From positions 1-64,000 of the forward strand of contig JAFGAL010000020.1 of assembly GCA_016933695.1 (NCBI GenBank): 64,000 nucleotides of DNA, read 5' to 3'. Positions 47,724 through 60,157 of the stretch are shown here, piece by piece. The stretch is from Candidatus Zixiibacteriota bacterium. Its GTDB lineage: Bacteria > Zixibacteria > MSB-5A5 > GN15 > PGXB01. The translations under genes were made by a program, and so were the position numbers. Below the pieces are notes generated by a model that ran no database searches, had not been told where the DNA came from, and saw nothing but the letters and a program-made list of their open reading frames with translations. How positions within the stretch are numbered: position 1 is the stretch's first letter; every line of letters starts with the position of its first letter.

Positions 47724-48719
47724 ATGCCGGCAAATCTGCCTCCACACTATTACGAACTGGAGCGGGAGTACAAACAGGAGCGTGACCCGCACGAAAAACT
47801 GAGGCTGGCCAAAGAGTTGTTGGCCCTGATGCCCAAGCACAAGGGAACCGACAAGCTTCAGGCCGATCTCAAGGCCAAGATCGCCAAACTTCGCAAGGAA
47901 ATCGAGGGCGGGCAGAAAAAACACGGCGCCCGCACGATCAGCCCCTTCGACCATATCGATCGTGAAGGAGCCGCACAGGTCATCCTGATCGGGCCGCCCA
48001 ATTCGGGAAAGTCATCCCTGCTGGACACGCTGACCAACGCCGAACCACTGATCGGGGATTATCCCTATACCACCCGGGAGCCGTTGACCGGGATGATGGA
48101 GTACGAAACGATTCAGATACAATTGATCGACACGCCGCCGATATCAACGGAGGTGTTCGAGAATTATATGCCCAACCTGGTGCGTCAGGCGGATTTGGTG
48201 GTGCTGGTCAGCGACGTGTCAACCCCCGGTTTCGCGGGGCGTCTGGAGACGGTTCGGGCGCGGCTTAAAGAAAAGAGAATTCATCTTGTCCCGCGCCTTC
48301 CCGAAACGGCCGATGATCCACTGATCATCAACAAAAAAACCATATTGGCGGCGCACAAATTCCTGGATGAGGGGGGACAGGAGGGGCTGGAGCATTTGCG
48401 GGCATTGTATCCCGATTTTACCGTGATGCCGACCTCGATTCTCGACGACAAGGTGATGTTCAACATGAAAAGAACGATGTTTGCGGCTCTGGGGATTATC
48501 CGGGTATATACCAAGCCGGTCGGCAAAGATCCCGATTTTAATGATCCGATCATTCTCCCGATCGGCGGTACGGTGGAGGCGGCGGCGCTGACGCTTCACA
48601 AGGATTTCTCCCGCCGCCTGCAATATGCCAAAATATGGGGTCAGGGGAAATTTGAGGGCCAACGCGTTAAGAGCAGTTTTGTGCTTTCGGACGGCGATAT
48701 TATCGAATTTCACATCTAG
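47724..48719 (+). CDS. OBG/DRG-like GTPase with C-terminal TGS domain
   Basis: VILIGPPNSGKSSLLDTLTNAEPLIGDYPYTTREPLTGMM; IDTPPI; TGS segment ILPIGGTVEAAALTLHKDFSRRLQYAKIWG...SFVLSDGDIIEFHI. Confidence 0.85.
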   Translation: MPANLPPHYYELEREYKQERDPHEKLRLAKELLALMPKHKGTDKLQADLKAKIAKLRKEIEGGQKKHGARTISPFDHIDREGAAQVILIGPPNSGKSSLLDTLTNAEPLIGDYPYTTREPLTGMMEYETIQIQLIDTPPISTEVFENYMPNLVRQADLVVLVSDVSTPGFAGRLETVRARLKEKRIHLVPRLPETADDPLIINKKTILAAHKFLDEGGQEGLEHLRALYPDFTVMPTSILDDKVMFNMKRTMFAALGIIRVYTKPVGKDPDFNDPIILPIGGTVEAAALTLHKDFSRRLQYAKIWGQGKFEGQRVKSSFVLSDGDIIEFHI

Positions 48720-48797
48720 GGGCGATTGGGGCCGGGAAAACGACTTTCTTTTATTTTTGAAACTCCGGAAAGGCCGGATTGTTTAGAAATAAAGGGC

Positions 48798-48826
48798 TTG
48801 ACGATTGGGTATGGGCATATTATTAT
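48798..48826 (+). promoter_or_regulatory. Sigma70-like promoter of tRNA pair
   Basis: TTGACG (48798-48803), 17-bp spacer, TATTAT (48821-48826). Confidence 0.7.
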
Positions 48827-48842
48827 TCTTGATTACGACTTA

Positions 48843-48916
48843 GGGCCCATAGCTCAGTTGGTTAGAGCAGCTGACTCATAATCAGCGGGTCCCAGGTTCG
48901 AGTCCTGGTGGGCCCA
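48843..48916 (+). tRNA. tRNA with CAT anticodon; probable tRNA-Ile2 (lysidine type), elongator Met not excluded
   Basis: GGGCCCATAGCTCAGTTGGTTAGAGCAGCTGACTCATAATCAGCGGGTCCCAGGTTCGAGTCCTGGTGGGCCCA cloverleaf; anticodon loop CTCATAA; C4-G69/C5-G68. Confidence 0.92.
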
Positions 48917-48945
48917 GAGATGATGTTTGAAAGCTAGAGTGCATT

Positions 48946-49019
48946 GGGCAATTAGCTCAGTTGGTTAGAGCGTTCGGTTCACATCCGAGAGGTCACTGGT
49001 TCGAGTCCAGTATTGCCCA
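48946..49019 (+). tRNA. tRNA-Val (CAC)
   Basis: GGGCAATTAGCTCAGTTGGTTAGAGCGTTCGGTTCACATCCGAGAGGTCACTGGTTCGAGTCCAGTATTGCCCA; anticodon loop TTCACAT. Confidence 0.93.
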
Positions 49020-49120
49020 AATAAGTAAGGCAGGTATGTTGCATACGTGCTTGACATATCGGTTCAGTAAAATGGGAAACGGTAATCCGGGTTATCAGGG
49101 TATGACTCGGATACAAATAC

Positions 49121-49156
49121 ACGCAGTCTCACCACGGGTTGGGACTGCGTTTTTTA
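49121..49156 (+). terminator. Rho-independent terminator after tRNA pair
   Basis: ACGCAGTC...GACTGCGT followed by TTTTT. Confidence 0.75.
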
Positions 49157-49186
49157 TTGCGGGTAATGACTAGACGAGGAGAACAA

Positions 49187-51374
<2,188 letters not shown>

Positions 51375-51414
51375 AGATGAAAAACGTAGTTAACTATAGA
51401 ATGCAACAAGTGCA

Positions 51415-51793
51415 CAGGAAGAGGAAACACGGTCGCGCTTTAGTATGAGTACGTAAAGTGAGGAAAGTCCGAGCTCTCAGAGCCGGGGTGCCCGGTAACG
51501 CCGGGGCGGAGTAATCCGACGGAAAGTGCCGCAGAAAACAAACAGCCAAACCGACGGCCGTATGGCCGGCGGCGGCAATGGTGAAAACGAGGTGTAAGAG
51601 ACCCCGCCCGTGCCTGGTAACAGGTGCGGGGGTAAACCCCACCCGGAGCAAGGTCAAATAGGGGAAGAGGGACCGGCTCGTCCCGTTCGATTCCCGGGTA
51701 GACCGCATGGAACCGGCAGGTAACTGCCCGGTCAAGATAAATGACCGTGACCGCTGATGGCGGGACAGAACTCGGCTTATATTCCTCTTTCTG
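51415..51793 (+). ncRNA. rnpB: RNase P RNA (bacterial type A)
   Basis: GAGGAAAGTCCGAGCTC, GGTGCCCGGTAACGCCGGG, GGTAAACCCCACCCGGAGCAAGGTCAAATAGGG, CCCGGGTAGACCGC, GGGACAGAACTCGGCTTAT; P1 AGGAAGAGGAA/TTCCTCTTTCT. Confidence 0.95.
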
Positions 51794-51815
51794 GCTTCTG
51801 AAAAAGGAAGCCGAC

Positions 51816-53558
51816 ATGACAATTTCCACGAAGTCCGTTCCATTAAAATGGGTGGTGGCCCCGGAACCGGACCCGGATTTGGTCCAGAAGGTCAGTTCGC
51901 AGGTTAATCTTGATCCCGCCATTGTCAGGATTTTGTTTAACCGACAAATCGATGATCCGGAACTGATTCGGCAGTTTCTCAATCCCAAGTTGACCGATCT
52001 GTTCGATCCTTTCACCATGTACGGCATGGAGGAAGCGGTCGAACGCATCCTCAACGCCCTCCGGGAAAATGAAAAAATCATGGTCTACGGTGACTATGAT
52101 GTCGACGGTATTACCGCGACCTCGCTGATATATCTCGTCCTCAATAAACTGGGTGCGCAGGTGGTGTACTATTTGCCGAACCGTCTGGTGGAAGGATATG
52201 GACTGTCGGTTGACGGGATCAAGGAAGCGACCGCGCAGAACGTGTCGCTGATCATTTCCGTGGATACCGGGGTCACGGCCGTATCGGAAGTGGAATATGC
52301 CCGTTCTCTCGGGATCGATTGTATCCTGACCGATCATCATGAGCCGGGAGAGATCCTTCCCAAACCGATTGCTCTGGTCAACCCCAAGCAGAAAGAGTGC
52401 AATTATCAATGCGGGGAGCTTTCGGGAGTCGGTGTGGCGTTCAAACTGGCCCAGGCGTTGTATCAACGTTTACAACAGGATGAGCGCGAGCTGGAGGAAC
52501 ATCTCGATCTGGTCGCGCTGGGCACGTCGGCGGATATCGTCCCGCTGATCGGCGAGAACCGCATCCTGACCAAGTTCGGTATCAAGCAGATCGCCCGCAC
52601 CACCAAGCCGGGATTGAAATCGCTGGCCTTCGTGTCGGGATTGATGGGCAAGGAAATCGGCACCGGTCAGGTGGTGTTTATCCTGGCTCCGCGCATCAAT
52701 GCGGTCGGCCGACTCGGCGATGCCGAAATGGCGATCCGGCTGTTGACCACCAAGGATGAACGCGTGGCCGCCGATATCGCACGCAAGCTCGACAAGGAAA
52801 ACCAGCGTCGCAAGGACATCGATGAAAAGACCCTCAACGAAGCGCTCGAGCAAATTCGTCAGCATGTCGATGTCGAAAACGACCGCGCCATCGTGCTGGC
52901 CTCCGAGGGTTGGCATCAGGGGGTGATCGGAATCGTCGCCAGCCGGCTGGTGGAGCGTTTCCATCTGCCGACCGTAATGATCGCCATCGATGGCGGCGAG
53001 GGCAAGGGATCGGCGCGTTCCATTCCGGGATTTCATCTTTGCGATGCGCTCAAGGAATGCGAAGATTTGCTGTTGCGCTACGGCGGACACAAGTACGCCG
53101 CCGGGCTGACAATCGTGCCGGAAAAAATCGACGCCTTCCGGGATCGGTTGAAAGCGGTGTCGGAGCGATTATTGACCACCGAGGACCTGGTGGCCAAACT
53201 CTATATCGACGCCGAGATCGAATTGTCGGAAATCACCCATGCCCTGCTGGATACGATCGAGACGTTCGCGCCGTTCGGGCCCCAGAACATGCGTCCGGTC
53301 TTTTTGACCCGCAACTGCGAAATTCTCGGACAGCCCTATTGTGTCGGGAAAAATCATCTCAAGATGAAAGTGCGCAAGGGCGACGCGGTGTTCGACGTGA
53401 TCGGTTTCGGGTTCGGCGACTGGGTCCGGCATCTTTCCGGGCGGGGTAATCTGGTCGATCTCGTCTACGTGGTGGAATACAACCACTGGAACGATGTCAC
53501 CCGTATACAGCTTCGCCTCAAGGACATGAAACTTGCCGCCGGCAATCTCGGAGCATGA
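51816..53558 (+). CDS. recJ: Single-stranded-DNA-specific exonuclease RecJ
   Basis: VYGDYDVDGITATSLIYLVL; ILTDHHEPGEILP; RINAVGRLGDAEMAIRLL; YGGHKYAAGLTI; ATG at 51816, after rnpB. Confidence 0.95.
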   Translation: MTISTKSVPLKWVVAPEPDPDLVQKVSSQVNLDPAIVRILFNRQIDDPELIRQFLNPKLTDLFDPFTMYGMEEAVERILNALRENEKIMVYGDYDVDGITATSLIYLVLNKLGAQVVYYLPNRLVEGYGLSVDGIKEATAQNVSLIISVDTGVTAVSEVEYARSLGIDCILTDHHEPGEILPKPIALVNPKQKECNYQCGELSGVGVAFKLAQALYQRLQQDERELEEHLDLVALGTSADIVPLIGENRILTKFGIKQIARTTKPGLKSLAFVSGLMGKEIGTGQVVFILAPRINAVGRLGDAEMAIRLLTTKDERVAADIARKLDKENQRRKDIDEKTLNEALEQIRQHVDVENDRAIVLASEGWHQGVIGIVASRLVERFHLPTVMIAIDGGEGKGSARSIPGFHLCDALKECEDLLLRYGGHKYAAGLTIVPEKIDAFRDRLKAVSERLLTTEDLVAKLYIDAEIELSEITHALLDTIETFAPFGPQNMRPVFLTRNCEILGQPYCVGKNHLKMKVRKGDAVFDVIGFGFGDWVRHLSGRGNLVDLVYVVEYNHWNDVTRIQLRLKDMKLAAGNLGA

Positions 53559-53567
53559 GCCGGTGTC

Positions 53568-54509
53568 ATGACGGTTCTGGATAAATTCTTGCACGGTGAC
53601 CAGTCCGCACTGGCTCGCCTTATCAGTTTTATTGAAAACCGCGAGGACGGCTACAAACGCCTTCTGGCGCGGTTGTACCCCCTGTCGGGAAACGCCCTGC
53701 GGTTCGGGTTTACCGGGCCACCCGGGGCCGGGAAATCGTCACTGGTCAACGCCGTGGCACGGCGGTTGGTCGCCGACGGCAAACGGGTCGGCATTATCGC
53801 CGTCGATCCCAGCTCGCCGTTTACCGGCGGTGCGCTGCTGGGCGACCGTATCCGCATGAATGAACTGCCGACCGACGGCTCGGTGTATATGCGCTCCATG
53901 GCCACGCGCGGTTCGAGCGGCGGACTGGCCGCCGCCACCAACAATGTCGCGGTGGCCCTCGACGCGTTCGGATTCGATTACGTGTTGATCGAGACGGTCG
54001 GGGTGGGGCAGGTGGAACTGGATATTATCGACACCTGTGATACGGTCGTGGTGGTGCTGGTGCCGGAGTCGGGCGATGCGGTGCAGGCGCTGAAAGCCGG
54101 TTTGATGGAAATCGCGGATATTTTCGCGGTCAACAAGGCCGACCGTCCCGGCGCGAGAAACATTATCGCGGCTTTGCAGAATATGCTGGAGATCAAAGCG
54201 GAGCATTCCCCATGGAAATGGCCGGTGGTGCCGACCGAGGCGATTCATGACAAGAACATCGACACTCTTCTGGAACAGATTCTCGCGCACGTGGCATACA
54301 GCCGGGAAAGCGGATTATTTGAACGTCACCGCCGCGAACAGATCAGAAAAAAAATCTTCGCCATTCTGGCAACGCAGTTAAAGGCCGCCATGGAGGAAAA
54401 ACTCAACGTCAAGGCCGATCTTGATCACATCGTAACCAGAATTTATCAGGGGGAAACCGACCCGTATACGGTTGGTGATGAACTGCTCAAACTGACACAG
54501 TCAGAATAG
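53568..54509 (+). CDS. meaB: Methylmalonyl-CoA mutase-associated GTPase MeaB
   Basis: GFTGPPGAGKSSLVNAVARRLVADGKRVGIIAVDPSSPFTGGALLGDRIRM; ETVGVGQVELDIIDTCDT. Confidence 0.95.
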   Translation: MTVLDKFLHGDQSALARLISFIENREDGYKRLLARLYPLSGNALRFGFTGPPGAGKSSLVNAVARRLVADGKRVGIIAVDPSSPFTGGALLGDRIRMNELPTDGSVYMRSMATRGSSGGLAAATNNVAVALDAFGFDYVLIETVGVGQVELDIIDTCDTVVVVLVPESGDAVQALKAGLMEIADIFAVNKADRPGARNIIAALQNMLEIKAEHSPWKWPVVPTEAIHDKNIDTLLEQILAHVAYSRESGLFERHRREQIRKKIFAILATQLKAAMEEKLNVKADLDHIVTRIYQGETDPYTVGDELLKLTQSE

Positions 54510-54515
54510 TCTTTG

Positions 54516-55712
54516 TCATCGCGAACGGGATGCCCGGTACGTCCGCATCTTTCGAATCAGAGACAATTCCGCCATGCACAGTATCAATCCGAAATGAACA
54601 CCAAGCCATAGCCGCGCGGCTTTGGCACAACCACGGTAATCGAATTTCGGGAACAGCCAATTGGCGGATTCGATTCCCAGCCATATAAGAAGCAGAAAAG
54701 AAATAAACAGCAGGATTGTACGGAATCGAGTCGAGATTGCACGAATGTCCTGTGATACTCCCCGCAGATAAAAAAGCGCCAGCGGCAGTATGACGACAAT
54801 CGGCGGGAAAAACATCCGCGTCTCGCGGGCGAATCCGCGGCAAAAAACCAGCGCAATCGTCACCGGCGCGAGATACAGCATTGCATGGGTGAGAAAGCGT
54901 TTGAATGGGTTGTTCTTCTCAAAGGTCTCCCGCCATGCCCCGACCGGAGCGGCAACCCAGAGAAAGCCGAATGAGACCAGAAAAGAGAAGATCGAATCAC
55001 TGCCGCGCAGGAAACTCTCGAAATTGTACGAAAACACCAGAAAGGGGTCCTTTGCCATGCCGGAATGATGCGTGCCGTGGATGATGATATAAAACGGCAG
55101 ATAGGCAAGCAGCGGTAAAAGCAGATATATCGCTTTGAAAATGTTCCGGGTGTTGCGGCAGTACCGCCAGCCGCCCGCCAGCAGGATAGGATAATAGAAA
55201 ACAGCCGTTTCGCGGGAATACAGAGTCGGAATAAACAAGAGAACGGCAATCAACAGATTGCCCTGAAACATGTATGTAAATGACAACAGGACAAACAGAT
55301 ACGTCCAGAATTCATCCCAGGTAAAAACCGGCTGAACGAAGGCGGACGCGATCGGGTATGACCAATAAAACACCACCAGTCCCAGCAACGCCGAAGCCTG
55401 GCTGAAGCGGATCGATTTTAAAAATCGATAAAGAGCCGGACCGAGCAGAAACAGCAGCGTAAACTGCACGACCTGAAAGGAATTGAGAATCGAAAGCGAG
55501 GTCAGCCGATGAATATACAGGGTGGCATAATTGGTGAAATATCGTGTCGAGAAAGGGTAGCTGGTCATGCGGATATCCAGCCGTTTATTCCAGATATCAT
55601 CGGTCTGCGACAACATCGAGAAACACCATTTGTGATGCAAAAGGAAAATCAGCACCACGAAAACCAGTGACAGCAGAAGAACCGGAAGATATTCTTTTTG
55701 TTTTGCTGTCAT
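54516..55712 (-). CDS. Polytopic membrane protein of unknown function
   Basis: About 10 predicted TM helices; LYSRETAVFYYPILLAGGWRY; FYLRGVSQDIRAISTRFRTILLF. Confidence 0.6.
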   Translation of the reverse strand: MTAKQKEYLPVLLLSLVFVVLIFLLHHKWCFSMLSQTDDIWNKRLDIRMTSYPFSTRYFTNYATLYIHRLTSLSILNSFQVVQFTLLFLLGPALYRFLKSIRFSQASALLGLVVFYWSYPIASAFVQPVFTWDEFWTYLFVLLSFTYMFQGNLLIAVLLFIPTLYSRETAVFYYPILLAGGWRYCRNTRNIFKAIYLLLPLLAYLPFYIIIHGTHHSGMAKDPFLVFSYNFESFLRGSDSIFSFLVSFGFLWVAAPVGAWRETFEKNNPFKRFLTHAMLYLAPVTIALVFCRGFARETRMFFPPIVVILPLALFYLRGVSQDIRAISTRFRTILLFISFLLLIWLGIESANWLFPKFDYRGCAKAARLWLGVHFGLILCMAELSLIRKMRTYRASRSR

Positions 55713-55893
55713 GAAATGTTCTCTCGATCCATATTGCCTCTGAGTATATGCGAAATGCGAATTGAAATCAACGCAAATGTCGATCTCAGTCGGCCATTCG
55801 GGATGTGACGCCCGAATCAGACAGGCCGCATTTTCGCGATTTTCATGCTCGTGGACGTATCAACTGCCAAAATCGTATACACATTCGCGGGCC

Positions 55894-55922
55894 TTGATTT
55901 TTCGGGCCGAAGGTGTTATTAT
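55894..55922 (+). promoter_or_regulatory. Candidate sigma70-like promoter of mutase cluster
   Basis: TTGATT (55894-55899), 17-bp spacer, TATTAT (55917-55922); SD AGAGGAG before ATG 55951. Confidence 0.5.
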
Positions 55923-55950
55923 TGTGTCTTAATCCAAAGAGGAGAATTCC

Positions 55951-57624
55951 ATGTTCGAGAAGGGATTTTTGGACAAGTTATCGGATAGAAAGACGCGCTG
56001 GGATGCGGACGCGGAAAAATATCGCGCCCAAAAAACCCGGCCCCGCTTTATCACCGTTTCCGGTGAAGAAATCAATGAGTTGTATACGCCGCAGGATATC
56101 TCCGGAATCGATTACGATGCCGGAATCGGTTTCCCGGGCGAATACCCCTACACGCGCGGTGTGCACCACACCATGTACCGTGGGCGGCTGTGGACAATGC
56201 GGCAGTTCTCCGGCATGGGCACTCCGAAACAAACCAATGCGCGCTATCATTACCTGCTGAAAAACGGCCAAACCGGGCTTTCGGTGGCATTCGATCTGCC
56301 AACGTTGATGGGCTATGATTCCGACCATGCCCGTTCGCTCGGCGAGGTCGGCAAATGCGGGGTGGCGGTCGATTCCCTGGCGGACATAGAAATTATTTTC
56401 GACGGGATCAATCTGGGAGAGGTGTCGACGTCGATGACGATCAACGCTCCGGCGTCGGTGTTATTGGCGATGTATCTGGCGGTCGCGGAAAAACAGGGCG
56501 TGTCGTTTACGAAACTTCGCGGGACATTGCAGAACGACATTCTCAAGGAATATATCGCGCAGAAGGAATGGATTTATCCGCCGGAACCGTCGATTCGTCT
56601 GATCACCGACCTGATGGCGTTTTGTACCGATCATGTGCCGCAGTGGAATACGATCTCCATTTCCGGGTATCATATCCGCGAGGCGGGGTCGACCGCCGCG
56701 CAGGAGCTGGCGTTTACGCTGGCCGACGGATTCACGTATATCGAATCGGCAATCAAAGACGGGCAGGATGTCGACCAGTTCGCCCCGCGCCTGTCGTTCT
56801 TTTTCAATGCGCATCAGGACTTTTTCGAGGAAATCGCCAAGTATCGTGCGGCGCGACGGATATTCGCGCGGCGCATGAAAGAAAAATACAAAGCCAAACA
56901 GGAACGGTCGTGGTTGTTGCGGTTTCATACGCAGACCGCGGGCTGTTCGCTGACCGCGCAACAGCCGGAAAACAATATCATGCGCACCGCGTTCGAGGGA
57001 CTCTCGGCGGTGATGGGCGGCACACAGTCTCTGCACACCAACTCCATGGATGAAACGCTGGCGCTCCCGTCGGAAAAAGCGGTTCTGATCGCGCTTCGCA
57101 CCCAGCAGATTATCGCGCATGAAACCGGTATCACCAACACCATCGACCCGCTGGCGGGATCGTATTTCGTGGAGGCGATGACCGACAAGATGGAAGCCGA
57201 CGCGGAAGCGTACCTGCAGGAGATCGAGGACCGCGGCGGAGTGCTGAAATGTATCGAGGACGGGTATTTCCAGCGCGAGATCGCCAATGCGGCGTATCGC
57301 TACCAGAAAGAGATCGAGAAAAAAGAGCGGATCATTGTCGGGATCAACGAGTATGTGATGGGCAAGGAAAAGATCGATATCCCGATTTTGAAAATCGACG
57401 AACAGGTGGAAAAAGATCAGTGCGCCTTTGTCAAAAAGATTCGCGCCGACCGCGATCATGACAAGGTGAAACGCACGCTCGACGAGCTGGTGACCGTAGC
57501 CAAAGGCAACGGCAACACGCTCAAGGCGATGCTGGACTGTGTGCGGGTGTATGCCACCGAGGGCGAGATATGCGACGCGTTGCGTCCGGTCTTCGGCGAG
57601 TATGTCGAACCGCCGTTTATTTGA
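55951..57624 (+). CDS. Methylmalonyl-CoA mutase large (catalytic) subunit
   Basis: [94 protein letters not shown]. Confidence 0.96.
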   Translation: MFEKGFLDKLSDRKTRWDADAEKYRAQKTRPRFITVSGEEINELYTPQDISGIDYDAGIGFPGEYPYTRGVHHTMYRGRLWTMRQFSGMGTPKQTNARYHYLLKNGQTGLSVAFDLPTLMGYDSDHARSLGEVGKCGVAVDSLADIEIIFDGINLGEVSTSMTINAPASVLLAMYLAVAEKQGVSFTKLRGTLQNDILKEYIAQKEWIYPPEPSIRLITDLMAFCTDHVPQWNTISISGYHIREAGSTAAQELAFTLADGFTYIESAIKDGQDVDQFAPRLSFFFNAHQDFFEEIAKYRAARRIFARRMKEKYKAKQERSWLLRFHTQTAGCSLTAQQPENNIMRTAFEGLSAVMGGTQSLHTNSMDETLALPSEKAVLIALRTQQIIAHETGITNTIDPLAGSYFVEAMTDKMEADAEAYLQEIEDRGGVLKCIEDGYFQREIANAAYRYQKEIEKKERIIVGINEYVMGKEKIDIPILKIDEQVEKDQCAFVKKIRADRDHDKVKRTLDELVTVAKGNGNTLKAMLDCVRVYATEGEICDALRPVFGEYVEPPFI

Positions 57625-57681
57625 TAGTCTGTTGATTGCGAAACAAGCGGATTGCACTTATAAAGATAACGATAGGACATT

Positions 57682-58101
57682 ATGCCTGACAAAATACGAG
57701 TACTGCTGGCCAAGCCGGGACTGGACGGACACGACCGCGGAATCAAAGTCATCGCGGCGGCGTTTCGCGATGCCGGGTTCGAGGTCATCTATACCGGTCT
57801 GCGGCAGACGCCGGAAATGATTGTCAACGCCGCCATCCAGGAGGATGTCGACGCGGTGGGCGTGTCGATTCTTTCGGGGGCGCACATGACACTGTTCCCG
57901 GCGATCAAGAAACTGCTGGCGGAGCGCAAGGCCGACAATATCGTGCTGTTCGGCGGCGGCATTATCCCCGACGAGGATATCGCCGCGCTGGAGAAGCAGG
58001 GGATTGACCGGCTGTTTACTCCCGGCGCCACCACCGACGAAACGATTGCGTTCGTCCTTGAGGCGGTCGGCAAACGGAAAAAACACGAGGATATCATGTA
58101 A
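57682..58101 (+). CDS. Methylmalonyl-CoA mutase B12-binding subunit
   Basis: [42 protein letters not shown] (DGHDRG); [25 protein letters not shown]. Confidence 0.96.
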   Translation: MPDKIRVLLAKPGLDGHDRGIKVIAAAFRDAGFEVIYTGLRQTPEMIVNAAIQEDVDAVGVSILSGAHMTLFPAIKKLLAERKADNIVLFGGGIIPDEDIAALEKQGIDRLFTPGATTDETIAFVLEAVGKRKKHEDIM

Positions 58102-58154
58102 GGTCGTTTCGGTCCGGATGGGCGAAACAATCGAAGCAAATCTCTGGAGGAGAA

Positions 58155-59300
58155 ATGAGATATAACGTTGACGAACGGCAACAGGCGGTCCGGGATCGCG
58201 TCAAGGAATTTGCCGAAAAGGAAATCATCCCGGTATTCCAGGAACTGGATCGCAAACCGGAAGCCTTCCCGAAAGACTATTACCGCAAGCTCGGCGCCGC
58301 CGGGTTGATTGGTTTCGCCATGCCCAAGGAGTACGGCGGTGGCGGGTATTCCAATATCGAGTATATCACGCTGATCGAGGAGTTGTCGTACTACGATGCG
58401 CCGACCGCCCTGCTGGCAGCGGTTCCGGAACTGGCGACGTTCCCGATTTACGCCTTCGGCACCGAAGAGCAGAAGAAAAAATACGTCCCGAAATGCGCCA
58501 CCGGCGAAATTATCCCCGCTTTTGCGCTGACCGAGCGCGAGGCCGGCTCCGATGCCGCCAACCAGCAGACGGTGGCGATGATCGAGGGCGACGAGTTCGT
58601 GATCAACGGCGAGAAGATTTTCATCATGCACGGCGACGCCTGCAATATCGCGGTGTTGTTCTGCCGGATCGGTGAAGTCGGCGAGGGTCGTCCGAAGGTC
58701 TCCGCGATCATTATCGAAACCGACAATCCCGGATTCAAGGGATTCACGCTTCAGCACAAGATGGGTATGCGCGCCGCCACCACCGGCCGGATCGAACTGA
58801 AGGATTTCCGCGCCCCGGTGACCAATCAGCTCGGTGAAACCGGCAAGGGATTCCGCTATGCCATGCAGACTCTCGACGGCGCCCGGATCGGCGTCGCGGC
58901 GCAGGGTGTGGGTATGGCCCAGCGGGCGCTGGATGAGTCGGTCGCGTATTCCAAGAAACGGATCGCGTTCGGCGCGCCGATTGCCAAACTGCAGGCGATT
59001 CAGTGGATGATCGCCGATATGGCGACGCGTCTGGAAGCGGCCCGTCTGATGACGTACAAAGCCGCACAGTTGCAGGATAAGGGCGAGAAATTCTCGCTTG
59101 AAGCCGCACAGGCCAAGCTGTTCTCGACCGAAGTCGCCAATTTCTGTGTCGACCGCGCCATGCAGATTCACTCCGGGTACGGCTATATCGGCGAATTCTC
59201 CATGATCGAGAAACTGTACCGCGACCAGCGCGTCACGGAAATCTACGAAGGTACATCCGAAGTCCAGCGGTTGGTCATCGCCGGCAACTATCTGCGATAA
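58155..59300 (+). CDS. Acyl-CoA dehydrogenase
   Basis: FALTEREAGSDAANQQTVA; YSKKRIAFGAPIAKLQAIQWMIADMATRLEAARLMTYKAAQ; IEKLYRDQRVTEIYEGTSEVQRLVIA. Confidence 0.95.
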   Translation: MRYNVDERQQAVRDRVKEFAEKEIIPVFQELDRKPEAFPKDYYRKLGAAGLIGFAMPKEYGGGGYSNIEYITLIEELSYYDAPTALLAAVPELATFPIYAFGTEEQKKKYVPKCATGEIIPAFALTEREAGSDAANQQTVAMIEGDEFVINGEKIFIMHGDACNIAVLFCRIGEVGEGRPKVSAIIIETDNPGFKGFTLQHKMGMRAATTGRIELKDFRAPVTNQLGETGKGFRYAMQTLDGARIGVAAQGVGMAQRALDESVAYSKKRIAFGAPIAKLQAIQWMIADMATRLEAARLMTYKAAQLQDKGEKFSLEAAQAKLFSTEVANFCVDRAMQIHSGYGYIGEFSMIEKLYRDQRVTEIYEGTSEVQRLVIAGNYLR

Positions 59301-59303
59301 TCG

Positions 59304-60137
59304 ATGAAATTCGGTTCTTGTGAAATACATCCCCTCGTCGAGCGCCGTTTCCGGCTCGACGGGGGGACGATGTTCGGGGTGGTTCCACGGAAAATCTGGG
59401 GGCGGTTGATTCCTCCCGATGAAAATAACCTGGTTCCGATGGAGACCAACCTGTTCGTGATCCGCACGGGGGAAAATACTATTCTTTGCGATACCGGGTT
59501 CGGCGACTGTCTGAGTTTGCAGGAGGAAAAAATCTATGCCGTTTCGGGCGAGACCAATATCGAATGCGGACTGGCCGAACTTGGCCTGAGCGTAGACGAA
59601 ATCGACGTGGTGTTTCTGACGCATTTGCACACCGATCATGCCGGCGGAGCGGTGAAGAATTCGGACGGCAACATCGTTCCGCGTTTTCCGCGCGCCCGGT
59701 ATATCGTGCAGAGTATCGAATGGGAGGATGCCATGCATCCCAACGAGCGCACGTCGGCGGTGTATATCCCCGAACGATTGATGCCGCTCGAAAAATCGGG
59801 GCAGTTGGCATTGATCGACGGCGACGTCGAGATTCTGCCCGGCATCAGGGCGGTCCGCACCGGGGGGCATACGCCGGGACATCAGGCGATCGAGGCATAC
59901 TCGGGGGATGACGGTGCGGTGTACTATGCCGATATCGTGCCCTCGTCATATCATGTCCGGGTGCCGTACGTGGCGTCGGTTGACCTGTTCCCGCTTGATA
60001 CCATGACCGTCAAGCGCGATTTGGTCAAACGCCTTCTGGCGGACAACCTGGCGATAGCCTTCGATCATGATACAGAGATAAAAATCGGGCGCCTTGTCGA
60101 ACAGGACGGCAAGGTCGTCGTGAATAAAATCGAATAG
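59304..60137 (+). CDS. MBL-fold metallo-hydrolase
   Basis: [35 protein letters not shown]. Confidence 0.9.
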   Translation: MKFGSCEIHPLVERRFRLDGGTMFGVVPRKIWGRLIPPDENNLVPMETNLFVIRTGENTILCDTGFGDCLSLQEEKIYAVSGETNIECGLAELGLSVDEIDVVFLTHLHTDHAGGAVKNSDGNIVPRFPRARYIVQSIEWEDAMHPNERTSAVYIPERLMPLEKSGQLALIDGDVEILPGIRAVRTGGHTPGHQAIEAYSGDDGAVYYADIVPSSYHVRVPYVASVDLFPLDTMTVKRDLVKRLLADNLAIAFDHDTEIKIGRLVEQDGKVVVNKIE

Positions 60138-60157
60138 CACCGTCTCAAGGTGGTTTC

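Noticed and set aside
51741-51815. N-terminal extension of the RecJ ORF
   Set aside because: This segment is the conserved 3' part of RNase P RNA; ATG 51816 is the better start.
57789-59882. 697-aa minus-strand ORF
   Set aside because: Fully antisense to clear B12-binding subunit, acyl-CoA dehydrogenase and MBL genes; Arg/His/Gly-rich shadow translation with no recognisable domain.
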